DNA of 64,000 bases from DASVDE01 sp036381235. GTDB taxonomy: Bacteria; Actinomycetota; Thermoleophilia; Solirubrobacterales; 70-9. The notes under the pieces are model-generated. The model made no database searches. It saw nothing but the letters and a program-made list of their open reading frames with translations, and had not been told where the DNA came from. The position numbers and the translations under genes are program-made. This document shows, one piece after another, positions 52,196 to 64,000 of the stretch; positions within the stretch are counted from its first letter, which is position 1, and every line of letters begins with the position of its first letter. The stretch spans positions 1-64,000 of the forward strand of contig DASVDE010000009.1 of the NCBI GenBank assembly GCA_036381235.1, written 5' to 3'.

Positions 52196-53075
52196 CACGC
52201 CCGGTTTCCTCGCTCGCTCGCTCCCGCGTCCGCCGCAGGCAGGCGGATGACGGGGCCGTCGACACACAGGCGGATATAGCCGCCATCGGGTTTTGGAACG
52301 GCACAGCCGAAGCAGGCCCCGTAGCCGCATGCCATCGGCGACTCCATCGCCAGTTCGCAGGGGACCTCGCGCTCGGCGCACATCGCCCTCACCGCTTCGA
52401 GCATCGCGGGTGGGCCGCAGGCATAGACGGCGGCACTCTGCGCATCGTCTCCTTCGAGCATTGCGCTCAGCAGGTCCGTCACGTAGCCACGATGTCCCAC
52501 GTGGCCGTCCTCGCTGGCCAGGCCCACCTCGCAGCAGGAGAAGAGGTCCTCTAGCCCGCCCGAGTGGGCCTCGTCGCGGAAGCCGAGGAGGACGCGGGTG
52601 GGGACGTTGCGCTCGGCAAAGCGCCGGCGCAGGAGGGCGAGCGGGGCGATGCCGATGCCGCCGCCGACGAGGATCGCTCCGGCCGGTCCCGACCGAACTG
52701 CATCAAGTTCTCCGCCTGGGGGATTTGAAAATCGATGCAGTTCGGCGGGGGTGGAGAAGGAGTTGCCGAGGGGACCGTTGACCCAAACCCCTTCACTCTC
52801 CTCCAGCTCGCAGAGCCGGTCGGTGCCCGGGCCGATCCCCTCGATCAGGAAATCGAGTTGGATGCCGTCGCCGGCACCGGCCGTGTCGGCGACCGAGAGG
52901 GCACGGGGAAGGAAGGGGCGGCCACCGCTTTGCTCCCAGTGGGCTTCGGTCGCGAGCATGTAGAACTGCCCCGGCGCAGGCGACGGGCCCTCAGTGTCCA
53001 GCAGTGAGAAGACGCGGTAGCCGCCGGATGCCCTGCTCCCGACAACCTCACAGCGTCGTCGCCCGAAGGGAGCGG

Positions 53076-53079
<4 letters not shown>
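52195..53079 (-). CDS. pyrK: Dihydroorotate dehydrogenase B, electron-transfer subunit
   Basis: A 294-residue FAD and [2Fe-2S] protein that passes electrons from PyrD to NAD+. The FAD motif is RALSV (RxxS), the NAD region GGGIGIAPL, and the iron-sulfur cysteines lie in ACGYGACFGCAV with a later Cys in IRLCVDG. It overlaps carB by 4 nt and pyrD by one base. Confidence 0.94.
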
Positions 53080-56178
<3,099 letters not shown>

Positions 56179-56186
<8 letters not shown>

Positions 56187-56799
56187 TCCCCACCCGCTGG
56201 TCTGCAGTCGCGTCGAAACGCGCCTTCAGATTGGAGCGAACCGCGTCCCACTCGTCATCGATGATCGAGAAGTAGGCGGAGTCCCGGACGCCGATACCCC
56301 GCATGCGCATGTGTTTGCGAAAGATGCCTTCGAACCTCGCGGGCAGCGCTTCCATCGCGCGGCGGGAGCGCTCGTTGCGTGCATCGGTCTTGAGCTCGAC
56401 CCGCATGCAGCCAAGCTCCTCGAAAGCAAACTCGAGCATCAGCAACTTGGCTTCGATGTTGACGCCGGTCCGCCAGGCACTCGGATGCAGCCACGTCCAT
56501 CCAATCTCCACTCCGTCATGGACAGGTCGAGGCGACAGGAAAGATGAGCTGCCGAGGGGCTCGCCGCTGCCCTGCCGCAAAGTGGCGAAGCCGTGCTCGA
56601 AGCCCTCGTCACGAGCCTCGAGCCGATCGTCAAACCAAGAGTCGAATCCACCCCTTGACTCCACAACGCTGCGATCGATCCAGTGCCAGATCTCCGGCTC
56701 CCCTGCAATCGAGCGCAACGGCTCGCGATGGGGCTCTGCCAACGGCTCAAGGCAAACCACCTCGCCCCGCAGGGATTGATCCGGAGGCGGCCAATTCAC
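56179..56799 (-). CDS. GNAT acetyltransferase embedded between carA and carB
   Basis: A 206-residue RimJ/RimL-type GNAT. The core strand EIGWTWLHPSAWRTGVNIEAKLLMLEFAFEELG region (split here: EIGWTWLHP, WRTGVN) holds the acetyl-CoA loop, and ARNERSRRAMEALP is the usual alpha-4 motif. It overlaps carA by 4 nt and carB by 8 nt, so it is part of the translated unit. Its substrate may be a protein N-terminus, an antibiotic or a metabolite. carA and carB are normally adjacent, so the position is unusual. Confidence 0.85.
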
Positions 56800-57905
56800 G
56801 CCGCCAGCTCCAGGAAGCGGTCGAAGAGGTGACGCGCGTCATGGGGACCGGGACCGGCCTCCGGGTGGTACTGGACCGTCGCCCCGGGCACGTCCTTTAG
56901 GACGAGGCCTTCCACCGTGCGGTCGTAGAGGTTGAGATGGCTCAGCTCGGCGGAGCCGAAGTCGGTCTCCCAGCGCACCGGCTCGTCGACTTCGATCCGG
57001 GACTCGCCGTCGGGACCCTGGACCGCGAAGCCATGGTTCTGGGAGGTGATGTCGATCCGACCCGTCTCCAGGTCTTTGACCGGGTGGTTGGCGCCGCGGT
57101 GGCCGAAGGGCAGCTTGAACGTCTCCAGGCCGACCGCCCTGCAGAGGAGCTGGTGACCAAGGCAGATGCCGAAGACCGGTCGTTTGCCGATCAGCTCGCG
57201 AACGGTGTCGACGACGTAGTCGAGGGCCGCCGGGTCGCCCGGGCCGTTGGCGAGGAAGACCAGGTCAGGGTCCTCCGCGAGGACCTCCCCGACTGGGGTC
57301 GTGCAAGGCAGAAGCGTGAGCCGGCAACCCCGCTCGCGCAGCTGGCGCACGATGCTCATCTTGATTCCGGTGTCGATCCCGACCACATGCGGGCCATCGC
57401 CTTCGAAGCGCACCGCCTCGGGAGGGGTGACGGTGCGGGCGAGGTCGGCACCGTCCATCGGGGGCTCGGCGACCACCCGCTCGGCGGCCTCGGCCTCGGC
57501 GATGTCGGCAGGGAAGATCCCTCCGCGCATCGAGCCGGCATCGCGAATGTGACGCACCAGCGCCCTGGTGTCGACGCCGGTTATCCCCGGCACGCCGCAG
57601 TCGCCGAGCCAGTCCAGCCAACCGCCCTCGGCGGTAGCCACGTCCTCGCCGTTATGCGCGTCGCGCATCGCAACCCCGCGCGCATGGATGCGGTCGGACT
57701 CCATCGCCGCGGCCGAGACGCCGTAGTTGCCGATCAGCGGATAGGTGAAGACGATGATCTGCCCCGCGTAGGAGGGGTCGGTGACCGACTCCTGATAGCC
57801 GGTCATTGCCGTGTTGAAGACCACCTCGCCGGTGATCGCCTCGAGCGCGCCGACCGCCTCACCGTCGAAGCGGGCGCCGTCCTCCAGCAACAGGTATGCG
57901 CTCAT
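56796..57905 (-). CDS. carA: Carbamoyl-phosphate synthase small subunit
   Basis: A 369-residue glutaminase subunit. The N-terminal domain has FNTAMTGYQESVTDPSYAGQ, and the class I amidotransferase domain has the nucleophile Cys in FGICLGHQLL, NHGFAV, and the His-Glu pair in YHPEAGPGPHD. It supplies ammonia to CarB. It follows pyrC after 58 nt and overlaps the GNAT gene by 4 nt. Confidence 0.96.
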   Translation of the reverse strand: MSAYLLLEDGARFDGEAVGALEAITGEVVFNTAMTGYQESVTDPSYAGQIIVFTYPLIGNYGVSAAAMESDRIHARGVAMRDAHNGEDVATAEGGWLDWLGDCGVPGITGVDTRALVRHIRDAGSMRGGIFPADIAEAEAAERVVAEPPMDGADLARTVTPPEAVRFEGDGPHVVGIDTGIKMSIVRQLRERGCRLTLLPCTTPVGEVLAEDPDLVFLANGPGDPAALDYVVDTVRELIGKRPVFGICLGHQLLCRAVGLETFKLPFGHRGANHPVKDLETGRIDITSQNHGFAVQGPDGESRIEVDEPVRWETDFGSAELSHLNLYDRTVEGLVLKDVPGATVQYHPEAGPGPHDARHLFDRFLELAA

Positions 57906-57963
57906 CGGCGGGGCCCTTCTGGCGAGTTATTCGTCATATAGCCGAGAAAGTCGCCAACTCGAC

Positions 57964-59309
<1,346 letters not shown>

Positions 59310-59313
<4 letters not shown>

Positions 59314-60266
59314 GCCGGCTGCCCGATCGGCGTCGGTCTGGCGCCCTCGCTCTCGACCGGGGCCGGCCGCTCGCTTCCCGCCAGCAGTTCATAGAGAATC
59401 GCCATCCGCACCACCAGGCCCGAAGCGACCTGCTCGGCTATAAGCGACTGGGGCGAGTCGATCGCCTCAGCGGAAAGTTCGACGCCGCGGTTCACCGGGC
59501 CTGGGTGCATGAGGAGCTGGCGTTGGCCCAACCGCCGTGTGCCGACCTGGAAATGAGTCGCGTACTCGCGGATCGAGGGAACGAAGCTCTCTCTCATCCG
59601 CTCGCGCTGCATTCGCAGCGCGTAGACGACATCTGCCTCCTCGAGGCCATCCAGCGAGTAAGAGACCTCACAGCCCAGCTCCTCGATCCCACGCGGAATC
59701 AGGGTGGGCGGCCCGCAGACGGTCACCTCGGCGCCCATCTTGCGGAAGGCGATCAGATTGGAGCGAGCGACGCGGCTGTGCAGCACGTCACCGACGATCC
59801 AGATCCGCTTTCCCTCCAACGAGTCGAGTCGGCGACGCAGGGTGAAAACGTCGAGCAGCGCCTGGCTGGGGTGTTCGTGCTTGCCGTCGCCGGCGTTGAC
59901 GACCGCCGCCTCCGTCCAGCCGGCGACCAGCTGGGCGGCGCCCGCGTACGGGTGTCTAATGACGATCGCGGCGGGGTCGTAGGCGGACAGCGTCGCGACC
60001 GTGTCCTTGAGCGACTCCCCCTTGTCTACGGAGGAGCCGGCGGCCTTGACCGAGACCAGATCGGCCGAGAGGCGCTTCGCCGCCAGCTCGAAGGAGGAGC
60101 TGGTGCGGGTGCTCGACTCGTAGAAGAGGGTCACCACGGTCCGGCCGCGCAGAGTCGGCACTTTCTTGATGTCGCGGCGACCGACCTCGGCAAAGCTCTC
60201 GGCGCGGTCGAGGATCGCCTCGATCTCCTCGCGGGAGAGCAGCTCGACTCCCAGCAGGTGCCTCAT
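59310..60266 (-). CDS. pyrB: Aspartate carbamoyltransferase catalytic subunit
   Basis: A 318-residue transcarbamylase joining carbamoyl phosphate and aspartate. The carbamoyl-phosphate motif is ESSTRTSSSFE, followed by HPGPVNRGVE near the C-terminus. No pyrI regulatory subunit is present, as in other actinobacteria, where control is by PyrR. It overlaps pyrR and pyrC by 4 nt each. Confidence 0.96.
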
Positions 60267-60817
60267 GCGCCCACCTCCGCCGGCTCGGAGATCGTCACCG
60301 CGTCGGCACCGTCGGACTCCTCCAGGCGCACGTTGACTCTCTCCGCTCGGGAGGTCGGGAGGTTCTTGCCAACGTAGTCGGGCCGGATCGGCAACTCTCG
60401 GTGGCCGCGATCGCAGAGCACCGCGAGCTGCACTCGATCGGGACGGCCATAGTCGAAGAGCGCGTCAATCGCGGCGCGCACGGTGCGGCCGGTGAAGAGC
60501 ACGTCGTCGACGAGGACGACCGTGCGACCGGAGAGGTCGAAGTCGATGTGGGAGGCGTGGACGACCGGCTGGTCCACCGGCGCCTTGTCGGCGACGTCGT
60601 CGCGGTAGAAGGAGATGTCCACGTCGCCGATCGGCGGCTTGGCGTCGGTCAGCTCACCCAACAACGCATGGAGGCGACGGGCAAGGACAGCCCCGCGTGT
60701 GTGGATGCCGACGATCGCCAAAGCCTCGGGAGCCGGGTTCTTCTCGGCGATCTCATGGGCGATCCGCCGCAGCGTTCGCCTGACGTCATCGTGCTCGAGC
60801 ACGATCTTCTCGCTCAA
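60263..60817 (-). CDS. pyrR: PyrR bifunctional pyr regulator/uracil phosphoribosyltransferase
   Basis: A 184-residue phosphoribosyltransferase-fold regulator. The PRPP loop is VVLVDDVLFTGRTVRAAID, with RTRGAVLAR-like residues upstream. It binds UMP and a conserved RNA loop to repress pyr genes. The TTG start has AAGGAG upstream. A match to the PyrR-binding loop sits directly before this ribosome site, so the operon is autoregulated. Confidence 0.95.
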   Translation of the reverse strand: MSEKIVLEHDDVRRTLRRIAHEIAEKNPAPEALAIVGIHTRGAVLARRLHALLGELTDAKPPIGDVDISFYRDDVADKAPVDQPVVHASHIDFDLSGRTVVLVDDVLFTGRTVRAAIDALFDYGRPDRVQLAVLCDRGHRELPIRPDYVGKNLPTSRAERVNVRLEESDGADAVTISEPAEVGA

Positions 60818-60831
60818 CGTCGCTCCTTGCT

Positions 60832-60845
60832 GGCCTCACGGGACC
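60832..60845 (-). promoter_or_regulatory. PyrR-binding RNA loop before pyrR
   Basis: On the minus strand the RNA reads GGUCCCGUGAGGCC, containing UCCNGNGAGGY, the core of the PyrR recognition loop (ARUCCNGNGAGGYU). GG and CC on each side form the upper stem with one bulged U. CCUU upstream can pair with AAGG of the ribosome site (AAGGAG), suggesting translational repression as in mycobacteria, rather than a terminator switch. No terminator hairpin follows. Confidence 0.8.
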
Positions 60846-60863
60846 GGGTTAAAGGACGGGACG

Positions 60864-60872
60864 AGAGTACCA
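60864..60872 (-). promoter_or_regulatory. Possible extended -10 promoter of the pyr operon
   Basis: TGGTACTCT on the minus strand is an extended -10 (TGn then TACTCT), placed so that transcription would begin just ahead of the PyrR-binding hairpin. There is no clear -35. The divergent hydrolase start lies at 60880. Confidence 0.3.
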
Positions 60873-60879
60873 ACGTCAA

Positions 60880-61770
60880 GTGACACTTCGTGCGAAGCTT
60901 AAAAATGTGAGGCAAGCGGTCCGTAGGGCGATCGAGGCACACGAGGAGTCCGGTAGGCGATTCAAAGCCGACGGCGTCGGCAGCTTCGTCCTCGATCAGG
61001 GCAGGGGCGAGCCGGTGATCCTGCTGCATGGAGTCCCGGTCAGCAGCTTCCTCTATCGCAAGGTGGCCCCGGAGCTGGCGCAACGGGGGCTGCGAAGCGT
61101 CGCCTTCGACTTCCCAGGACTGGGGCTCGCCGCGCGACCGGAGCGCTTCGACTACACCTGGAGCGGGTTGGCGCAGTGGACCGGTGAGGCAATCGACGCC
61201 CTGGGCATCGGGCGCTGCCACCTCGTCGTTCACGACATCGGCGGACCGATTGGCTTCGAGTGGGCAATCCGCAACCCCGAGCGCGTGCTGTCGCTAACCG
61301 CGCTCAACACGCTGATCGACGTGGGCCACTTCCACCGACCTTGGCCAATGCGCCCGTTCTCCATCCGCGGGGTCGGCGAGGCCTGGCTGCGCAGCATGGT
61401 CGCGCCCGCGTTCGCCGAGATCTTCTATCTGGAGGGGATCGCGACCCGTTCCGCCGTGCCCCGCGCGGAGGTGTACGCGCATCGGGCGCTGCTCAACCGT
61501 GAGGATCGTGGGCGCGCCTTCCTCAAGATCATGCGGGGGTTCGAATTGAGCGAGGAGAAGGAACGGTTCTTCTTCGATGGCCTCGCCGACCGTCCCTATC
61601 CGGCTCAGGTCGTTTGGGGCGCAACGGATCGCATGCTTGGAATTCCCCGCCGCCAGGCGGTCCAGCGGGCGCTCAAGACGAGCGCGCCAACGCTGCTTCC
61701 CGGCAAGCACTTCCTCCAAGAGGATGAGGCCCCGGCCGTCGCGGAGGCGATCGCCGAGCTAGCCGCCTGA
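60880..61770 (+). CDS. Alpha/beta hydrolase, haloalkane-dehalogenase-like
   Basis: A 296-residue alpha/beta hydrolase. The nucleophile is an Asp in VVHDIGGPIGFEWA, as in haloalkane dehalogenases and epoxide hydrolases. HGVPVSSF is the oxyanion loop, TDRMLG a candidate acid, and GKHFLQED the catalytic His. Native substrate could be a haloalkane, epoxide or ester. The GTG at 60880 is the first start after the divergent pyrR promoter. Its end overlaps the convergent rnz by 12 nt. Confidence 0.82.
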   Translation: MTLRAKLKNVRQAVRRAIEAHEESGRRFKADGVGSFVLDQGRGEPVILLHGVPVSSFLYRKVAPELAQRGLRSVAFDFPGLGLAARPERFDYTWSGLAQWTGEAIDALGIGRCHLVVHDIGGPIGFEWAIRNPERVLSLTALNTLIDVGHFHRPWPMRPFSIRGVGEAWLRSMVAPAFAEIFYLEGIATRSAVPRAEVYAHRALLNREDRGRAFLKIMRGFELSEEKERFFFDGLADRPYPAQVVWGATDRMLGIPRRQAVQRALKTSAPTLLPGKHFLQEDEAPAVAEAIAELAA

Positions 61771-62727
61771 CTCGGGGGCGCCGCGATCGCGAGCCCCGTT
61801 TGGGACCAGTACCGGCTCACCCCTCTCAGCGAAGGGAACTTCGATCAGGTCGAAGTCGCGGGGCGCGATCACGTTGTCGTAGACCTCCTTGGCCTCCTCG
61901 AGCACCTTGCCGACGTGATAGCGCGAAGAGATGTGGACTGCGGCGAGCAGCTTCACACCTGCCTCCCTGGCGACGGTGGCGGCCTGTCCGATTGTCGAGT
62001 GGCCCGTGTCGGCGGCCCGCTGGGCCTCCTCCTCGGAGAAGCTCGCATCGTGGATCAGCAACTCGGCTCCCCGCGCCGCTTCGACCGTCGCGTGACAGGG
62101 AGCGGTGTCGCCGGTGATGACGACGGTTCGCCCGGCGCGCGGCTCCCCCATCACGTCCTGAGGGCGAACCGGCCCGGACGCACCCTGCACCTCCTCGCCG
62201 CGTTGCAGCGCGGCGTAGGCGGGGCCCTCCGGAACGCCCAAGGCAGCCGCCTGGGCGGGGTCGAAGCGGCCCGGCCGCTCGTCCTCCACCAGTGCGTAGC
62301 CGTTGGCGCGAACGCTGTGCTCGACCGCAAAAGCGCGAACCTCCGCGTTCTCGAGCGCGACGGTGTCACCCGGCTCTATCTCGATCAGCTCCAGCGGATA
62401 CCCGGTCCTGCCGACGATCCTCGCCAGCGTCTTGAACAGATCTCCGAGGCCGCGCGGGCCGAAGATCCGCAGCGGCGCCTGGCGGTCGGTCAGGTCATAG
62501 GTCTTCAGCAGCCCCGGTAAGCCGAGGATGTGATCGGCGTGGAAATGGGTGAGGAAGATCTCGCCTGCCTGGATCAGCCCGACCGAGCGCTGCAGCTGGC
62601 GCTGCGTCCCCTCCCCGCAATCGAACAGCAGCTTCTCCCCCCCACGCGTAATCAGCACGCTGGCGGTGTTGCGCCGCGCCGAGGGCACCGCCCCGCCCGT
62701 GCCGAGGAAGATCACCGAGAGGTCCAT
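61759..62727 (-). CDS. rnz: Ribonuclease Z
   Basis: A 322-residue MBL-fold tRNA 3' processing endonuclease. GTGGAVPSARRN and FDCGEGTQRQL open the protein, the metal motif is THFHADHILG, and later ligands are GDTAP and AVHISSRY. The family cuts tRNA precursors lacking an encoded CCA, which fits the CCA-less tRNA-Arg gene next door. It is divergent from that tRNA gene with 38 nt between them. Confidence 0.95.
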   Translation of the reverse strand: MDLSVIFLGTGGAVPSARRNTASVLITRGGEKLLFDCGEGTQRQLQRSVGLIQAGEIFLTHFHADHILGLPGLLKTYDLTDRQAPLRIFGPRGLGDLFKTLARIVGRTGYPLELIEIEPGDTVALENAEVRAFAVEHSVRANGYALVEDERPGRFDPAQAAALGVPEGPAYAALQRGEEVQGASGPVRPQDVMGEPRAGRTVVITGDTAPCHATVEAARGAELLIHDASFSEEEAQRAADTGHSTIGQAATVAREAGVKLLAAVHISSRYHVGKVLEEAKEVYDNVIAPRDFDLIEVPFAERGEPVLVPNGARDRGAPESGG

Positions 62728-62765
62728 AGAGCTCCGAGCCTACGCGAAGCTAGACTGGCGCTCGA

Positions 62766-62839
62766 GCGCCCGTAGCTCAGCTGGATAGAGCGCCACCCTC
62801 CGGAGGTGGAAGTCGCAGGTTCGAATCCTGCCGGGCGCG
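62766..62839 (+). tRNA. tRNA-Arg (anticodon CCG)
   Basis: A complete cloverleaf of 74 nt. The acceptor stem GCGCCCG pairs with CGGGCGC, the D-arm is GCTC/GAGC, the anticodon stem CCACC/GGTGG encloses loop CTCCGGA with anticodon CCG at 62800-62802, and the T-arm GCAGG-TTCGAAT-CCTGC follows. The discriminator is G and no CCA is encoded. It reads CGG codons. TAGACT at 62751-62756 may be its -10. Confidence 0.96.
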
Positions 62840-62841
62840 TG

Positions 62842-63549
62842 ATGGAAGCGGGCAGAGACACTCGCCCGCCGCGGGGGGCGCTGATCGTTGTCGCCGTGGG
62901 ACTGATCGGCTGCGTCGCGGCGGCCTGGCTGAGCACCGACAAGCCGATTGGAGCGGCGGAGTTGGAGTGGGTCGAGAAGGCGCCGCTGCCGGATCCCAAG
63001 CCGGTCGCAATCCCGGGCGGCGGTGAGATGCGCCTTTCCGCAGTCGGGATCCGCGCAACCGATCCCAACGCCGGCGGCTACACGCTCTATCGGGTCGCCG
63101 GTCTGCTGACCATCGACGCCGGCTCGGCGGTCGGACAGGGACGGCTGCGCTGCGCGATCGGGGTACCGCGGCAGGCGATCGTCGCCAAGACGACGGAAAC
63201 CCGTGCCGCCTACCCGCGGTCCAGCGATGAGCTGATCAAGCAGGGGCCCCCGGAGCTGAACTCCCTTGTGGAGTTCAGCTCACACAGCACCGACCTGGCG
63301 TTGGTCGAGGTCTCCGACGCGCTCGGCGAGAGCTACGCCGACGAGCGCGGCATCGTTGTCGAGTGGGTGCCCTACCGAATCGGCCGGCAGGTCTGGCAGT
63401 GGGGTTTGCCGCCCAAACGGCCGAAGCGAGACCTGCGCCTGCCCTTCCTCGCGATCTGGCGCACGACGACCACCCCGCAAGCGAAAGTCGCCTGCACGAT
63501 CGAGACCGGCGCCGGCTCGGCGACCGCTCGCACCGCCGGCTCCCTTTAG
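62842..63549 (+). CDS. Membrane-anchored protein of unknown function
   Basis: A 235-residue protein with a short basic N-terminus, one membrane helix (about 13-32) and a large extracytoplasmic domain. The exterior contains two cysteines (near residues 105 and 215) that could pair, and alternating beta-strand-like segments. No known family is recognised. The ATG at 62842 begins two bases after the tRNA end, so it probably shares the tRNA promoter region or is expressed by read-through. It converges on the SRAP gene with an 8-nt gap. Confidence 0.7.
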   Translation: MEAGRDTRPPRGALIVVAVGLIGCVAAAWLSTDKPIGAAELEWVEKAPLPDPKPVAIPGGGEMRLSAVGIRATDPNAGGYTLYRVAGLLTIDAGSAVGQGRLRCAIGVPRQAIVAKTTETRAAYPRSSDELIKQGPPELNSLVEFSSHSTDLALVEVSDALGESYADERGIVVEWVPYRIGRQVWQWGLPPKRPKRDLRLPFLAIWRTTTTPQAKVACTIETGAGSATARTAGSL

Positions 63550-63557
63550 GACCTGTC

Positions 63558-64000
63558 TCAGGGAGCGACGAGCAGCTCCGGCCCCTCCTCCATCCCTTTG
63601 CCGACCTTGTTGAGCTTCGGGTTGGCCGGTGCGCTATGCATCCGGGACGCGGGCAGCGGCGCGCACATCGCCACCGCATCCTCCAGCTCCAGGTCGGGAC
63701 GCAGCCAGGCGGCTTCCGCCTCGGCGTCGGGCAGGATCGCCGGCATTCGATCGTGGACCTTGGCGACCAGCTCGTTCGGTGTGGTCGTGACGATCGTGCA
63801 GCTGTAGAGCCAGCCGTCGTCGAAACCCCGGTCCTCCACGTCCTCCCACTCCTTGCGGGTGCAGATGCCGGCGAAGGCGAAGGGCTCGCCCCCATCGACG
63901 GTGAAGCGCCAGGGCTGGCGCGGCTGCTTGGGGTCTTCCGCCCTCATCCACTCGTAGAAGCCGTCGGCGACGATCAGGCAGCGATGGCGGAACTTGCCGA
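63558..64000 (-). CDS. SRAP (YedK/HMCES) abasic-site protein, 5' end beyond window
   Basis: At least 147 residues of a SOS-response-associated peptidase-like protein, open to the right edge. The visible start reads GKFRHRCLIVADGFYEW, with the active-site Glu of the FYEW motif, and a later conserved HDRMPAIL holds the catalytic His. The family forms a DNA-protein crosslink at abasic sites through Cys2, which lies outside the window. An internal ATG at 63947 is not the true start. Confidence 0.88.
   Translation of the reverse strand, partial: GKFRHRCLIVADGFYEWMRAEDPKQPRQPWRFTVDGGEPFAFAGICTRKEWEDVEDRGFDDGWLYSCTIVTTTPNELVAKVHDRMPAILPDAEAEAAWLRPDLELEDAVAMCAPLPASRMHSAPANPKLNKVGKGMEEGPELLVAP

Overview
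The window comes from a high-GC, Gram-positive-type actinobacterium, most likely class Thermoleophilia (Solirubrobacterales or a relative). Support comes from an actinobacterial MihF next to gmk, rpoZ and coaBC; a MurT/GatD lipid II amidation pair; the DapL route to diaminopimelate; and an RTX-repeat secreted protein ending in the Cys-containing Ig-like domain common in that class. Coding density is very high, GTG/TTG starts are frequent, and 1-8 nt gene overlaps are common. There are no insertion sequences, phage genes, CRISPR arrays or rRNA genes. No gene-free stretch exceeds about 135 bases.

Layout. 0-5 kb: a KdpDE-like two-component pair, a lipid-type thiolase, an SDR, and a methyltransferase behind a perfect 19-bp palindrome that overlaps a consensus -35 box. 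5-9 kb (minus strand): a probable envelope redox and folding operon (secreted cyclophilin, PrxQ, hydrolase, PRC-barrel protein, VKOR, DsbA, small membrane protein). 9-17 kb (plus strand): lipid kinase, murT, an embedded methyltransferase, gatD, an RTX protein and an MFS exporter. 17-21 kb: hflX-dut, an epimerase and an MBL hydrolase. 31-20 kb (minus strand): ftsK, rodZ, cinA, thpR, recA, a membrane cytochrome c, miaB, miaA, dapF and dapL. The recA-miaB junction carries the cytochrome c and no recX. The DapF homologue lacks both catalytic cysteines. 32-34 kb: an SDR and an MprAB-like two-component pair.

34-61 kb is one unbroken minus-strand run of 23 genes: pyrR, pyrB, pyrC, carA, a GNAT, carB, pyrK, pyrD / mihF, gmk, rpoZ, coaBC / rimP, nusA, infB, rbfA, nrnA, truB, ribF, rpsO / pnp, M16 peptidase, dapB, dapA, rnj. 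It joins UMP synthesis, nucleotide and CoA supply, transcription-translation factors, RNA decay and diaminopimelate synthesis. Likely control points are a PyrR-binding loop before pyrR, a promoter before mihF, and a classic intrinsic terminator just upstream of rimP-nusA that looks like an attenuator. A 14-bp hairpin closes the run. 61-64 kb: a haloalkane-dehalogenase-like hydrolase, RNase Z, tRNA-Arg(CCG), a small membrane protein, and a SRAP gene cut by the window edge.

Most genes are recognisable housekeeping. The interest lies in unusual junctions (methyltransferase inside murT-gatD, GNAT inside carA-carB, cytochrome c after recA), in altered housekeeping proteins (Cys-less DapF, one-domain RimP, zinc-finger NusA without YlxR), and in several regulatory sites. 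All assignments rest on reading motifs; no database search was possible.
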